Positions 1 to 9,470 of a DNA stretch of 39,997 nt are shown here, in pieces. This DNA is from a virus. The notes under the pieces were generated by a model, which made no database searches, was not told where the DNA came from, and saw only the letters and a list, made by a program, of their open reading frames with translations. Position 1 is the stretch's first letter, and every line of letters starts with the position of its first letter. The stretch covers positions 1-39,997 of IMG/VR virus record IMGVR_UViG_3300020371_000023. One strand, 5' to 3'. The translations under genes were made by a program, and so were the position numbers.

Positions 1-1114
1 ATTAGATGAAACATACGATGAAAACGTACATACTGATTTTAAAAGAAATATATTAAATCAATTTAGTCCTGAAGAAAATAAAATATTAAATGCGTTTAAT
101 AATCATCCAGTAGTAAAAGAAGCAAATTTAAATGGTGAGAGTGTTTTATTAGGTTTATATAAACATTTTGGTCCTAAGTTTGTAGAAAAATATAACAATA
201 TAAAAGATATGAATATAGGTACAAAAGCTGTACTTGGTACTGCAGGATTAGCTGTTAAAGGTCAAATAAAATTTGCAGGTCTTTTAATTAAAATGCTAAG
301 AGTTTTAGACCCTGTTGGTGAAGGTATTGAGTTAGCTAGTAAAATTGCTACTAAAAAAGGTGTAGTAAAAGCAGGTAGTTTTATAGCAAAAAAAGGTACA
401 AAAGCTGGTAGTAATATAAGATACGAACTTATAAATCAAGCAATATGGCAATCATCTGCAGCTATAGTAGCTGGTGTAGAAAACGGTGCTATGGCATTAA
501 ACAGTGTGTTAGATAAGTATGGATTGTTTCCACAAGCATTAAAAGATGCTGGTGTAGAAATAGTACCTTATCAAGATGTAATGAAAACAGCTGCTGATAA
601 CTACAGATACTGGCAAAGTGGAGCTTGGCAAGCATCTAAAACTACATCATTGTGGTATTTATTTGATACTGCTATACCTTCTATAGTTTCAGGTTCTTCT
701 ATTCCAAATAAAGCACAATGGTATATACAAGGTCAATTAGTTCCACCTTTGTTTAATGAAAAAGAAGGTATATTAAATAAACTTTCAGAAGAAGATAAAG
801 ATTTTTATGACATAGTTATGGGTATAGATACAGCTAAAACAAGAGCTGATAAAGATAAATGGTATCATGTATTACCTGGATTTAGTTTAAGTTCAGGGTG
901 GTTACAAAATGAAATGGAACAAACTGGAACAATGCATAGAACTTCTACTTATTCACAAAGAAATAATCCAGAATTAAATGAATTTCAAACAGATAGTCAT
1001 GTTAGTGTGTACAATAGAATGGAAAAATTACAAAACAGATTTGGTAGTGATATAATACCATATGCTAAAGAAGCAATACAATATTGGGATAATACAATAA
1101 ATGAGTCAAAATAA
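1..1114 (+). CDS. Giant virion protein, C-terminal part (continuation from 39997)
   Basis: The frame is open from base 2 with no start codon until ATG 209. The upstream codons (2-208) encode sensible protein, so 209 is an internal Met and not the true start. This is the 3' end of the gene starting at 34557. The segment has an Ala/Gly/Lys-rich part (about codons 70-140 of this piece) that could be membrane-interacting, followed by a polar tail rich in Tyr, Asn and Gln. It ends at TAA 1112-1114 and overlaps the next gene by 14 nt, so translation is probably coupled. No family recognised. Confidence 0.85.
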   Translation, partial: LDETYDENVHTDFKRNILNQFSPEENKILNAFNNHPVVKEANLNGESVLLGLYKHFGPKFVEKYNNIKDMNIGTKAVLGTAGLAVKGQIKFAGLLIKMLRVLDPVGEGIELASKIATKKGVVKAGSFIAKKGTKAGSNIRYELINQAIWQSSAAIVAGVENGAMALNSVLDKYGLFPQALKDAGVEIVPYQDVMKTAADNYRYWQSGAWQASKTTSLWYLFDTAIPSIVSGSSIPNKAQWYIQGQLVPPLFNEKEGILNKLSEEDKDFYDIVMGIDTAKTRADKDKWYHVLPGFSLSSGWLQNEMEQTGTMHRTSTYSQRNNPELNEFQTDSHVSVYNRMEKLQNRFGSDIIPYAKEAIQYWDNTINESK

Positions 1115-2453
1115 CGACATAGTAACATTAATACCTGGAGCAATATTAGTTATTACAACTGATTTGCCTTTAGAAGGAGAAATTATTGATGTACCTGATA
1201 AACAAATTTTAAATAGTCTTAGTTATTCTGTTTTAGTTGATGATGGTTATGGTGGGTTTATGAGTTTTAAATTAAATGAAAAATATGACTTAACTACATT
1301 AACAACCTATGAAGAAGGTCAAGATGTTATGACATTTTTACGTCAATTAGAAGCAGACAAATATGGAAAAGTTATGACACAAGATACATATGATGATATA
1401 TATGCATCGTCACCTAACTTTTTAGAAATACCTGCTAATTTTCATAGTTATGAAATAGGTGTAGAAGATGCAGCTGAAAAAGAAATGTTTGACAGGGACC
1501 CTACACTTACTATTACTGACCAAATAAAAACATTTAGAGATACTTATGAAGAAATATTAAAAGGTAATACTGAGTGGGGTAGTTCTACTTATAGAGAAGC
1601 TTGGTTAAAAAACTGGATGAAATACCAAGATTATGATTTAGCAAAACTTGCAACTGAAGGTGACATTACAACAATGAACCAAGTATATAAAGATATAGGT
1701 ATGACTGCTGAAATGGTGCAAGCTTCTAATTATTACAAGATGAATGAAGGTGCATATAAAAGAGATATAGGACAAAACTTAGCATTTATAAATGATATTG
1801 AAACAGAGTTTACTGGTGAATTAGATACTGCATCTAAAGAGTGGGTAGCTAATAAAATAACTATGGGTGAATGGTCTAAAGAATTTGCAAGAAGTCAAAT
1901 ATATAAAGCACTTGATAGTTATAGAGAAGGTGAGTTACATCCTGATTTTAAAAAAATATTAGAAGGTAAAGATATATCTGAAACAACTAGGGGTCAATCA
2001 GAAATAAGAGCTTTAATAGATAAATGGATACCAGAAAATTATAAATCTACTTATTTAGAAAAAATAAATGAATACGCTGGTAAATATAGAGCTGACCCTA
2101 GATATTTAGATGAGTTACAAGAAGAACTTAAAACATTTAAAGCAACGTTATTACCTCAATATGACAAAGATACTGATATGACTGTTATAGATGCATTAAC
2201 TAAACAAACAATATTTAACAAATGGCAGATGCAAGTTAATCCTGATGGTGAATATGGTTATATTTATGACAAAGTTCAAAGTTTAAATGATGTAAATGAA
2301 GCAAATAAATTCTTAATACAAGAAGGAATGAATAATAATATACAAGGAGTTATGGTTCCTTTTGCTGAAGATTTATTAAAATCTTTTGGTGGTAACATTG
2401 TTAAAACCCAAGACTTTATAGAACCTACAACTAGAAGGAGGGGCATTGCCTAA
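1101..2453 (+). CDS. Probable virion protein, unknown (450 aa)
   Basis: The start ATG 1101 lies inside the end of the giant gene (14-nt overlap). The protein is 450 residues, acidic and rich in Glu, Asp, Tyr and Lys, with long predicted helices from about residue 130 on and no signal peptide or membrane segment. It sits in the head block between the giant internal protein and the scaffold/capsid genes, so a minor head or internal virion protein is likely. I recognise no domain. It overlaps the next gene by 8 nt, consistent with one operon of coupled genes. Confidence 0.75.
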   Translation: MSQNNDIVTLIPGAILVITTDLPLEGEIIDVPDKQILNSLSYSVLVDDGYGGFMSFKLNEKYDLTTLTTYEEGQDVMTFLRQLEADKYGKVMTQDTYDDIYASSPNFLEIPANFHSYEIGVEDAAEKEMFDRDPTLTITDQIKTFRDTYEEILKGNTEWGSSTYREAWLKNWMKYQDYDLAKLATEGDITTMNQVYKDIGMTAEMVQASNYYKMNEGAYKRDIGQNLAFINDIETEFTGELDTASKEWVANKITMGEWSKEFARSQIYKALDSYREGELHPDFKKILEGKDISETTRGQSEIRALIDKWIPENYKSTYLEKINEYAGKYRADPRYLDELQEELKTFKATLLPQYDKDTDMTVIDALTKQTIFNKWQMQVNPDGEYGYIYDKVQSLNDVNEANKFLIQEGMNNNIQGVMVPFAEDLLKSFGGNIVKTQDFIEPTTRRRGIA

Positions 2454-3471
2454 AGTATATCGTTCTGATTTAAATAGTGTTTATGATGTAACACAAGAAG
2501 AATTTGATACCTTGTTTACTTATACAGATGAACAAGGTAATCTTGTAGAAATTCAAGGTGGTTTGTCAGCAGTAGGATACACAACAGATTATAAATCACT
2601 TGGTAAAAACGAAGATGGTACTGCTGATACAAGCTCTGGTAGTGGTAGTAGTGGCGGTACTGATGATACTATTGATTATAGTTATGCATTATCTGTAGCT
2701 AATACATTATATGGTTTTTTACCAGAATCTATAGTTAAAAAATTTGCTGAAGGTTACGCAGAATATGGGGGAGATGACACACTTGCATTAGCTTACACAA
2801 GAAAAAGTGCAGAATACAAAGCTGAGTTCGGCTGGTTGTTTAATGATGATGGTATAACACTTAAGATGTCAGAAATAGAAGCTGTAGGTGTTATGGAATC
2901 TTATAAGAATACTTTAAAAGAATTAGGTATACAAGATTTTGAAGACTTTGATGAAGATTTTAAAGGTATGGTTGGTAATGTTGCACCTATAGAGTTTCAA
3001 CAAAGAATAGACGCTGTATATGATGCTATTAATAATCGTATACCAGAAGTAAGAACTTTATTAGCTGATTATTTAGGCACTGAATTAGATGATGCTACTA
3101 TTTTTGCATCATTAATTAATCCAAAAATAGAAGATAAAGTATTACTTGGGGCTATAGATACAGTTACTATTGGTGCAGAAGCTGCAAGTAGAGGATACAC
3201 TTATTCATTTGCAAAATTTAATAGATTAAAACAACAAGGTATGGATTTAAAAACAGCAAGACAATTGTATGAAAATGCTGGTTCTTTTATAAGTAGTGCT
3301 ACTGCAATAGGTAGAGATTTAAATATAAGTACACTAGAACAAGCTGCATTAGGAGATTCTGCAGCTGTTAAGACTGTATCTAGAATAAATGCAGAAATGG
3401 CATCAGCACAAGGTAGGTCACTAGGAGCTGCAAAAGAAGGTGACGAATTAGTTGGACTTATTGAAGATTAG
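2446..3471 (+). CDS. Probable virion protein, unknown (341 aa), TTG start
   Basis: Start is TTG 2446, chosen because a strong Shine-Dalgarno (AAGGAGGGG, about 2435-2443) sits at the right distance and overlaps the end of the upstream gene. Residues 1-60 look like a small beta domain. A Ser/Gly linker follows (about 62-72), then a helical Ala-rich region to the C-terminus with repeated short helices (about 240-340). No known family. It is the last gene before the structured leader and capsid genes, so it is probably a minor virion protein. Confidence 0.75.
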   Translation: MPKVYRSDLNSVYDVTQEEFDTLFTYTDEQGNLVEIQGGLSAVGYTTDYKSLGKNEDGTADTSSGSGSSGGTDDTIDYSYALSVANTLYGFLPESIVKKFAEGYAEYGGDDTLALAYTRKSAEYKAEFGWLFNDDGITLKMSEIEAVGVMESYKNTLKELGIQDFEDFDEDFKGMVGNVAPIEFQQRIDAVYDAINNRIPEVRTLLADYLGTELDDATIFASLINPKIEDKVLLGAIDTVTIGAEAASRGYTYSFAKFNRLKQQGMDLKTARQLYENAGSFISSATAIGRDLNISTLEQAALGDSAAVKTVSRINAEMASAQGRSLGAAKEGDELVGLIED

Positions 3472-3479
3472 TGTATAAT
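3452..3479 (+). promoter_or_regulatory. Candidate promoter before scaffold/capsid leader
   Basis: A perfect TATAAT (3474-3479) lies just after the stop at 3471, with a poor -35-like TTGGAC (3452-3457) 16 nt upstream. Transcription would start near 3486, at the beginning of the structured leader. An extra promoter before scaffold and capsid would suit their need for high expression. The -35 match is weak, so this stays a candidate. Confidence 0.45.
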
Positions 3480-3485
3480 AAAGTT

Positions 3486-3655
3486 TAAGCGTTGCGTGGT
3501 CCGCTAATAGACCTGCACTCAGCTTTCACAGCCTACGTAGAAAGCTCGTATTAAAACCGTAGAGTAATGGACTTATAGCTTATAGCTACCAGAGCGTAAG
3601 TCAAGTGTTGAGGTAGCACCACGGCAAGATGCCTATGGTCTTGTCTGATAGGTTA
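3486..3655 (+). ncRNA. Structured leader RNA upstream of scaffold and capsid (candidate)
   Basis: This gap of about 200 nt is visibly richer in G and C than its surroundings. A long-range helix CGTGGT (3495-3500) with ACCACG (3618-3623) closes a domain. Inside it, hairpin AGCTTTC (3521-3527)/GAAAGCT (3540-3546) has loop bases CTACG (3533-3537) complementary to CGTAG (3558-3562), an H-type pseudoknot. GACTTA (3570-3575) pairs with TAAGTC (3597-3602). After the closing helix, CAAGAT (3625-3630)/GTCTTG (3638-3643) has loop CCTAT (3632-3636) complementary to ATAGG (3648-3652), a second H-type pseudoknot just before the ribosome site GGAGG (3665-3669). A translation-control or packaging-linked leader is possible. 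I cannot assign an RNA class. Confidence 0.55.
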
Positions 3656-3675
3656 ACACATAGTGGAGGTACAAA

Positions 3676-4143
3676 ATGGATGAATTTGATGCACCTAATG
3701 AACATGGTGTAAAACAAATGAGAGAAACAATTGATAGAAAAGATGATACTATCAAGAAACTTGAGGCAGAACTAGCTTCTTATAAAGATAAGGAAATAGA
3801 TAATGTCTTTGGTAAGTTAGGATTATCTACTGACAAAGGTTTCGGCAAAGCGTTAAAACAAGTGTATGATGGACCGATTGATACAGAGTCTATCGCACAG
3901 TTTGCTAAGGATGAGTATGGTTACGAATCTACTGGGCAAGTACAGGAAGTAACACAACCTGTAGTTGAACCAATAGTTCAAGATGATGCACGTTCTAGAG
4001 TAGCTGCACTTGATGCAAATTCTAGTTCAGATGTGCCTTTAGACGTCAACGAACAACTAGCACAAGTTCTAAAAGGAGCTTCAGTAAAAGATTCTCTTAG
4101 AGCAAAGCTAAACATTATGGATGACGTTAAAAACAATAAGTAA
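3676..4143 (+). CDS. Probable capsid scaffold protein
   Basis: 155 residues, acidic and helical: a coiled-coil-like N-terminal half (about residues 10-45, alternating Lys/Glu/Leu), a flexible Gln/Pro/Val-rich middle (about 90-110) and a basic helical C-terminus (about 125-155). This is the usual build of phage scaffolds, whose C-terminal helix binds the capsid shell. It lies 34 nt upstream of the major capsid gene, the classic position. GGAGG at 3665-3669 precedes ATG 3676. The function is inferred from composition and position, since scaffold sequences are poorly conserved. Confidence 0.75.
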   Translation: MDEFDAPNEHGVKQMRETIDRKDDTIKKLEAELASYKDKEIDNVFGKLGLSTDKGFGKALKQVYDGPIDTESIAQFAKDEYGYESTGQVQEVTQPVVEPIVQDDARSRVAALDANSSSDVPLDVNEQLAQVLKGASVKDSLRAKLNIMDDVKNNK

Positions 4144-4177
4144 ACGAATTTAATACGACACATACGGAGGTGTAATT

Positions 4178-5302
4178 ATGGCAGTAATTAGCGGTTTAGA
4201 CGCAACTACTCCAATTTATTCCCAGCAAATTAATAACTTTACTGGGGAACTTTTTCGTGTGGGTGGTCAAAGAACTCCTTTCTTATCTGCAACAGGTGGA
4301 TTAAACGGAGGTAAGGTTTTACAATCTACCTTCTGGCAAATCCAAGCTGCTGATTCACATACAGTATCTTCTGAACCTACTAAAGGTCAAGAAGGTTCTA
4401 CTCCTACTGAATATCTTGGTAGGGATAGAGTTGCATATACTAATGTGACACAGATATTCCACAAAGGTGTAAAGATGACCTACACAGCTATGGCAACATT
4501 CCAACATCAAAATACATTTACATTAGGAGCAGACGCTTATGCTGGTTCTGATGGAGATGGTACTAACACAGCAGGAGCTGAACTCAGCTTAGCTGGTGGT
4601 AATCCAATTGTTGATGAATTTGCAGAGCAAATGTCTTTGGCACTTGAAAAAGTAGCTAGAGAAGTAGAATGGTTCGCATTCAACGGTACTTTTGCAGATG
4701 GAGCGCATGCTACACCTGGTTCAGGTACTAGAGAAATGCGTGGTCTTTCAGAATACTGTGCATTAAATGCTAACGCAGATAATGACACAGCTCCAACATT
4801 TGTTGGTGGTAACGTATACTACAACGATACAGCTGGAGATGGTTCTGGAACAGACCAAGTTCTTTCCTGGGATGCTATTGCAAACTCTCTTAAGAGATTG
4901 TATGATGCACACGCACCAATGGTACAGCCAGTACTTTGCTTAAGTCCAAAACAATTATTGGACCTTAACAAAGAATTACTAGCAGGTACTGTTGGTATTA
5001 CAGGTGCTATCCTTCCTAGAGATAGAAACCTTGCTGGTATTGATATTGACGTAATTGTCACACCATTTGGACAAATTGGTATGATGGTTATTGACCCTAA
5101 TATCATTCCTGCAAATACTGCATTTATTATAGACTTTGCTTTCATACAGCCAGTCTTCACAAATATCCCTGGATACGGAACAGTATTCGTAAGAGATATT
5201 GACCAAGATGCAAATGCTCAAGTTGCTAAAGGTATCTACATGGAGATGGGATACGACTTCGGTCCTCCTTCCTATCACCTTAAGATTACAGACGTAGCTT
5301 AA
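4178..5302 (+). CDS. Major capsid protein
   Basis: 374 residues. The N-terminal pattern, with a short arm, TPF near residue 35 and a conserved stretch around residues 85-105 (NVTQIF then KMTYTAM), resembles the DUF5309-type HK97-fold capsid proteins of phages. Gly-rich loops around 115-190 and a beta-rich C-terminal part with two aromatic-Pro motifs fit a shell protein. It follows the scaffold gene with a strong ribosome site (GGAGG about 4165) and is followed by a terminator-like hairpin, consistent with high expression. Codon use here has more C/G in third positions than in neighbouring genes, as is common for a highly expressed gene. The family is assigned from memory of the pattern. Confidence 0.8.
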   Translation: MAVISGLDATTPIYSQQINNFTGELFRVGGQRTPFLSATGGLNGGKVLQSTFWQIQAADSHTVSSEPTKGQEGSTPTEYLGRDRVAYTNVTQIFHKGVKMTYTAMATFQHQNTFTLGADAYAGSDGDGTNTAGAELSLAGGNPIVDEFAEQMSLALEKVAREVEWFAFNGTFADGAHATPGSGTREMRGLSEYCALNANADNDTAPTFVGGNVYYNDTAGDGSGTDQVLSWDAIANSLKRLYDAHAPMVQPVLCLSPKQLLDLNKELLAGTVGITGAILPRDRNLAGIDIDVIVTPFGQIGMMVIDPNIIPANTAFIIDFAFIQPVFTNIPGYGTVFVRDIDQDANAQVAKGIYMEMGYDFGPPSYHLKITDVA

Positions 5303-5318
5303 ATAAATTTGAAGATTT

Positions 5319-5350
5319 GGGGGGAATCCACCTTCCTCCCATTTCTTCTG
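5319..5350 (+). terminator. Rho-independent-like terminator after capsid gene
   Basis: GGGGGGAA (5319-5326) pairs with TTCCTCCC (5333-5340), eight pairs with one G-U and a six-base loop, followed by the T-rich stretch ATTTCTTCT. A leaky terminator after the capsid gene would set the ratio of capsid to tail mRNA. Confidence 0.6.
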
Positions 5351-5366
5351 CTATAGTTAGGACAAC

Positions 5367-5699
5367 ATGCAATTATCAAAACAAGTTTTAATAGACGTTT
5401 CAGAAGACGCAAGTAATTCTACAGGAGTACAATGTGATGGTTTATTACTATCAGGTATTGTATTTCCTGCAGCTATGACAGGTACAACAGTATCATTTGA
5501 TTTCTCATTTGATGGAAGTACTTGGGTAGATGTAGTAGAAACTGATGGTACTGCTGTATCATATACAGTTACTGCTGGTGATGTAGTAAGAGTTGACCCT
5601 AGTGGTTGGGCTTTTGCTACTGCTGGTTCTTTAAGAGTTACATCTGATGCAACTGAAGCAGCTGATAGAAAAATACAACTTATATTTAAACAAAGTTAG
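5367..5699 (+). CDS. Small beta-rich virion protein (head decoration or tail), unknown
   Basis: 110 residues, rich in Val, Thr, Ser and Gly with alternating beta-like strands. A motif FDFSFDGSTWVDV occurs around residues 45-57, typical of small jelly-roll or Ig-like phage surface proteins. It lies directly after the capsid gene and terminator. No good ribosome site is visible (AGGAC is 6 nt upstream of ATG 5367). A capsid decoration or minor tail role is inferred from position. Note that 9929-10258 encodes a similar-sized beta protein with the same flavour. Confidence 0.65.
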   Translation: MQLSKQVLIDVSEDASNSTGVQCDGLLLSGIVFPAAMTGTTVSFDFSFDGSTWVDVVETDGTAVSYTVTAGDVVRVDPSGWAFATAGSLRVTSDATEAADRKIQLIFKQS

Positions 5700-5707
5700 G
5701 AGGCCTT

Positions 5708-6715
5708 GTGAGTAGCACAATAGGCGACCTAGTAGATAGGGTATATAGAGAATACCTAGAACCAGTAGATAAAGTAGAATCATATTCTTATTTAACTGGT
5801 GGTATATCTGATTCAGATACCACAATAGCTTATGATGATAATTTATTTTCTGTTGAAGAAGAAGATGCTTTAGAAGCTGGTGCTATTGTAGAAGTCGGAC
5901 AAGAATTAATGTATACAACTGCTGTTAATACAGTAGAAAACAGTATTACAGTTAAAAGAGGACAACGCGGTACTTCTGCTGCTGCACATAGTGCTGGAGA
6001 TATGATTAAAATAGCACCTGCATTTCCTCGTAAAAATGTATATGAAGCTGTATGTGACCAAGTCAAAAATTTATATCCTACATTATTTGCTGTAGAAACT
6101 ATAGAACTTACTGCTAGTACTGGTTATAAATTATTAGGTACACACGGTACTGATGGAGATAGTTATAACTATTTAGTAGCACCATTAAAAGCTATATCAC
6201 AATATACAGATTGGCAATCAGGTTCAGACCAAACAGGACTTAAATATAATGGTGTAGCTATAGAAATGATTGACCTTCCTAATCCTTTTACATATACAGA
6301 CGATACATCAACAGAAAGAACTAAAACATATACAACAGGACCTGATGTTGTACACGCAGTACAATTTGTAGGTATATCAGCAGGTCATACTGTATTTGTA
6401 ACATTTAAAAAGAAATTTATAGCTCCTACTGCAGAAACAGATACTTTAGCTACAGTAGGATTAGAAGAAGAATATGAACCAATTGTTATGACAGGTGTAG
6501 CTGCGCAATTAGTTGCAGGTAAAGATATATCTAAACTTAATACTTCATACATAACAGAACAATTAGAAGCATCAACAAGTCCTATAGGTAGTTCAAATAG
6601 TATTGGACAAAGTTTATTAAGATATCAACAATTATTAATACAACAAGCTAGAAGTAATTTAAGGTCTAAATATCCAGAACCAGTACAACTTAATAGCATA
6701 CTTTACCCAACATAA
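5708..6715 (+). CDS. Head-tail adaptor / tail tubular-like protein, GTG start
   Basis: 335 residues. Start GTG 5708 is chosen for the strong AGGAGG (5699-5704) before it. The N-terminus is helical (residues 1-20). A beta-rich insertion follows (about 25-95) ending in a KRGQRGT motif seen in phage adaptor-like proteins that carry a small beta domain. Helices then mark the adaptor core (about 105-135), and a long helical C-terminus rich in Gln and Leu closes the protein. Position between capsid and the beta-propeller-like tail protein suggests the connector between portal and tail nozzle, as tail tubular protein A does in podoviruses. The stop and the next start overlap as TAATG. Confidence 0.6.
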   Translation: MSSTIGDLVDRVYREYLEPVDKVESYSYLTGGISDSDTTIAYDDNLFSVEEEDALEAGAIVEVGQELMYTTAVNTVENSITVKRGQRGTSAAAHSAGDMIKIAPAFPRKNVYEAVCDQVKNLYPTLFAVETIELTASTGYKLLGTHGTDGDSYNYLVAPLKAISQYTDWQSGSDQTGLKYNGVAIEMIDLPNPFTYTDDTSTERTKTYTTGPDVVHAVQFVGISAGHTVFVTFKKKFIAPTAETDTLATVGLEEEYEPIVMTGVAAQLVAGKDISKLNTSYITEQLEASTSPIGSSNSIGQSLLRYQQLLIQQARSNLRSKYPEPVQLNSILYPT

Positions 6716-8679
6716 TGCCAAGAGTTGCAGACACTACAACAATATCTAATCCTAGAAGATATGGATATGATTTAAAAATAGACAGCTTATTATTACGTAC
6801 AGCTATATCACCTGAACGACAAATGACTATACAATCCTCTGATGTACAATCGGGACAAAATGTAAATGTTAAACAAAATCCTGAAGACTTTACATCTAAT
6901 TTAGGACGTATATATTCAAGAAATAATTTTAGTGCAGGACAAGGATTAGATACAGCACATAGAGCTGATGGTCAACCTGATGATGTAAATAGATTTTGGG
7001 ATAGTAAAGGTGTAGATGTATTTCATGGTGATGATGAAACTTCTTATAATTTACATTTACTTTATACAACTGCTGCACAGAGTTTATCTTTTGCTGCAAC
7101 AAATAATTACGTTACACAAACTACAAATGGTGATGTATATATAACAGATGGTACAACTATACACAAATATGATGGTACAAGTTGGTCTTCTATATCTGAT
7201 TCAACATCAGGTGCAACACATAACTTTACAGGTATAGCTGCATTTGGTAATGGATTTTATGCTACTACTGCAAATGGTACATCTGGTTCACAATTAATTA
7301 AATATGATGGTAGTACATATACAGTATTAACTACTGCACAATCTAGTTCTGGTGGTTTAACAGGCGTATGGTATGTAAAGAATAGGTTATGGATATCTGG
7401 TAATGATGGAACAGCAGAGTATTTGTGGGAAAGAAGTCCATTTGATGCGTGGGATGCAACTTGGTTAGCTGATGGAGATAGCATAGTTGAAATAGAACCT
7501 ACACATAGTATTACAGGTGTTGTTGATGGTGGTGCTGCAGTATTAGCTGCAAGCACAGATGGTACTGTATATTCATTTAAATTATCTAGTACTGTTTTTG
7601 TTAATCAAGGTCAAACAAAAATACCTTATGAAGAAGTACACTCTATAGCTGCAGCAGAAGGAATAATATTTATAGGTACTAAAGAAGTATCTAGAAATGT
7701 AGGACGTTTGTATAAATTAGAGTTAGTTGCTGCAGATAATTTATATGTATTAGCTAATAGACAATTAGTAAAAGAATGGATAACAGATGTAGATACTACA
7801 CCTAAATCAATGTTTGTATCAAGAGATAGTGTATACGTAGGTGTAAAAGAAGATGATAATAAAGTAAATTTGTGGCGATACTATTTACCAACAGGTGGTA
7901 TAGCTAGAGATTTACAAACTTCTGGTAACGGTTTTGTACAAGGAATAGTACAAAGAGATGGTAAGTTTATAATATCTGTTACAGGTAGTGACGCATATAA
8001 AGAAACATCTACATATGAATCAGAAGGTTATTTAGTATTATCTGCTGCAGATTTTTTTACAGCTGAATCTAAACAGTTTGTTGGTGCAGAAATATCTACA
8101 ATTGCTCTAGATTCTAATACTTCTGTAGATTTAAAATATACAACAAAATTTGAAGATTTAGATAATCCTGAAACAGCTACATATACTAATGCCCTTACAC
8201 AAGTATCTGGTACTGGTGATGAAGAAAAACAAATAGCAGAAGTAGCTAGATATATAATTGGTAAAGTTGTTTTAAAATCAAGTGACGGTGTTAACACACC
8301 TAAAGTAAAATCTGTTCAGTTTCGTGCATTAGCTAGACCAGAACTTGTAGTTGCACAAATACCTATCAATATAAGTGATAGAGTAGAAAGACCTGGTAGA
8401 ACTCCTATAACAGTTAAAGGTTTAGGTGACAAATTATATTCAGCATTACGTGATAAAGAAGGTGATTCTATTACATTAGAATTATTTCAACCTAAAGAAA
8501 TTATACGTGGTGTTATTGAACAGATAACTTATCCAGTTATTTCTAATAATAATGTAGGAAGCGATACAACTTTTGCTATAATAACTGTGCGTGGTACTAG
8601 ACAGACTACACTTACTGATGTAACGTCTATACATGTACCAGGTATTGCAGCATTTGGTATAATGAGATACGGAGCATAA
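6715..8679 (+). CDS. Tail nozzle / tubular protein, beta-propeller-like
   Basis: 654 residues. From about residue 110 to 400 short repeated units recur, with Gly-Asn-Gly, Tyr-Asp-Gly and Trp-x-Ser patterns and strand-turn-strand spacing like a beta-propeller. The N-terminal 100 residues and the beta-rich C-terminal 200 could form the ring-binding domains. This is the expected build of a podovirus tail nozzle (tubular protein B-like) that follows the adaptor. It would form the channel through which DNA leaves. The gene starts on the TAATG of the previous gene and ends with TAATG into the next. Function from layout and composition. Confidence 0.6.
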   Translation: MPRVADTTTISNPRRYGYDLKIDSLLLRTAISPERQMTIQSSDVQSGQNVNVKQNPEDFTSNLGRIYSRNNFSAGQGLDTAHRADGQPDDVNRFWDSKGVDVFHGDDETSYNLHLLYTTAAQSLSFAATNNYVTQTTNGDVYITDGTTIHKYDGTSWSSISDSTSGATHNFTGIAAFGNGFYATTANGTSGSQLIKYDGSTYTVLTTAQSSSGGLTGVWYVKNRLWISGNDGTAEYLWERSPFDAWDATWLADGDSIVEIEPTHSITGVVDGGAAVLAASTDGTVYSFKLSSTVFVNQGQTKIPYEEVHSIAAAEGIIFIGTKEVSRNVGRLYKLELVAADNLYVLANRQLVKEWITDVDTTPKSMFVSRDSVYVGVKEDDNKVNLWRYYLPTGGIARDLQTSGNGFVQGIVQRDGKFIISVTGSDAYKETSTYESEGYLVLSAADFFTAESKQFVGAEISTIALDSNTSVDLKYTTKFEDLDNPETATYTNALTQVSGTGDEEKQIAEVARYIIGKVVLKSSDGVNTPKVKSVQFRALARPELVVAQIPINISDRVERPGRTPITVKGLGDKLYSALRDKEGDSITLELFQPKEIIRGVIEQITYPVISNNNVGSDTTFAIITVRGTRQTTLTDVTSIHVPGIAAFGIMRYGA

Positions 8680-9470
8680 TGGCAATAAGACAAACAAAAA
8701 TAGTCAACTTTTATGAAAGCACACTTGCAGGACTTTTAGCTAGTGGTAGTTCTAATACAACATTAACAGCTGCACCTACAACAGATGGTTCAACTGCTAT
8801 ATCAGCTAGTCCAGGTGATAGTAGTACACATTATTTTTTAGTAATTGACCCAGATAATGCATCTAATCGTGAAGTTGTTTTAGTTGATAACTCAAGTGGA
8901 ACAACTATTACTAATTTAGAAAGAGATAGAGAAGGTAGATATAGTGCAACTTCTCCACCTGACCATCAAATTGGAACAACTGTTCGAATGGCTGTATTGG
9001 CAGAACATTTTGTAGATGCTAATGATACAGCTGCTAATGCTAAAACTGTAGCTGATGCAGCATTACCTAAAGCAGGTGGAACTATGACAGGCACTGTAGA
9101 TTTTGATGGACAAGAAGTAACACAGCCTAAACTTGCTGGATATGAAGAAAAAGTATCAGACCTTGGTGCATTAACATCTGGTACTACAGATTGTGATTTA
9201 GAAGCTCATAATGTATTTGAAGCTGATATACAAGGAACTGTAACATTAAACTTGACAAATGTAGATAGTGCATTACTTGAAAGTGCAACATTTATTTTAA
9301 AAAATACAACAGGTACTGCTGCAGTATCTTGGCAAATAAATGGCGGAGCTAAAACACCTTTAACTCCTGGTGCTGCAGGTTATACTCAAACTGCATCTGG
9401 AACAGATATTGTAGGTGTTCTATGTTATGAAGGTAATTTGTATTTAAATTCATTAGTAGGATTTGCATAA
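8679..9470 (+). CDS. Tail fibre / collar protein
   Basis: 263 residues. The N-terminus (about 1-110) resembles tail-attachment domains. A motif around residues 128-140 (ALPKAGGTMTGTVDFDG) is the phage fibre repeat seen in many tail fibres just before the trimeric shaft. The C-terminal 100 residues are beta-rich and end with a hydrophobic strand, like the small C-terminal domains found after this motif in marine phage fibres. It probably forms a trimeric fibre at the tail tip for host binding. Coupled by TAATG to both neighbours. Confidence 0.7.
   Translation: MAIRQTKIVNFYESTLAGLLASGSSNTTLTAAPTTDGSTAISASPGDSSTHYFLVIDPDNASNREVVLVDNSSGTTITNLERDREGRYSATSPPDHQIGTTVRMAVLAEHFVDANDTAANAKTVADAALPKAGGTMTGTVDFDGQEVTQPKLAGYEEKVSDLGALTSGTTDCDLEAHNVFEADIQGTVTLNLTNVDSALLESATFILKNTTGTAAVSWQINGGAKTPLTPGAAGYTQTASGTDIVGVLCYEGNLYLNSLVGFA

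Noticed and set aside
3486-3655. tRNA or tmRNA in the capsid leader
   Set aside because: No acceptor stem with CCA-side pairing, no T-loop GTTCRA and no anticodon-stem geometry could be laid out.
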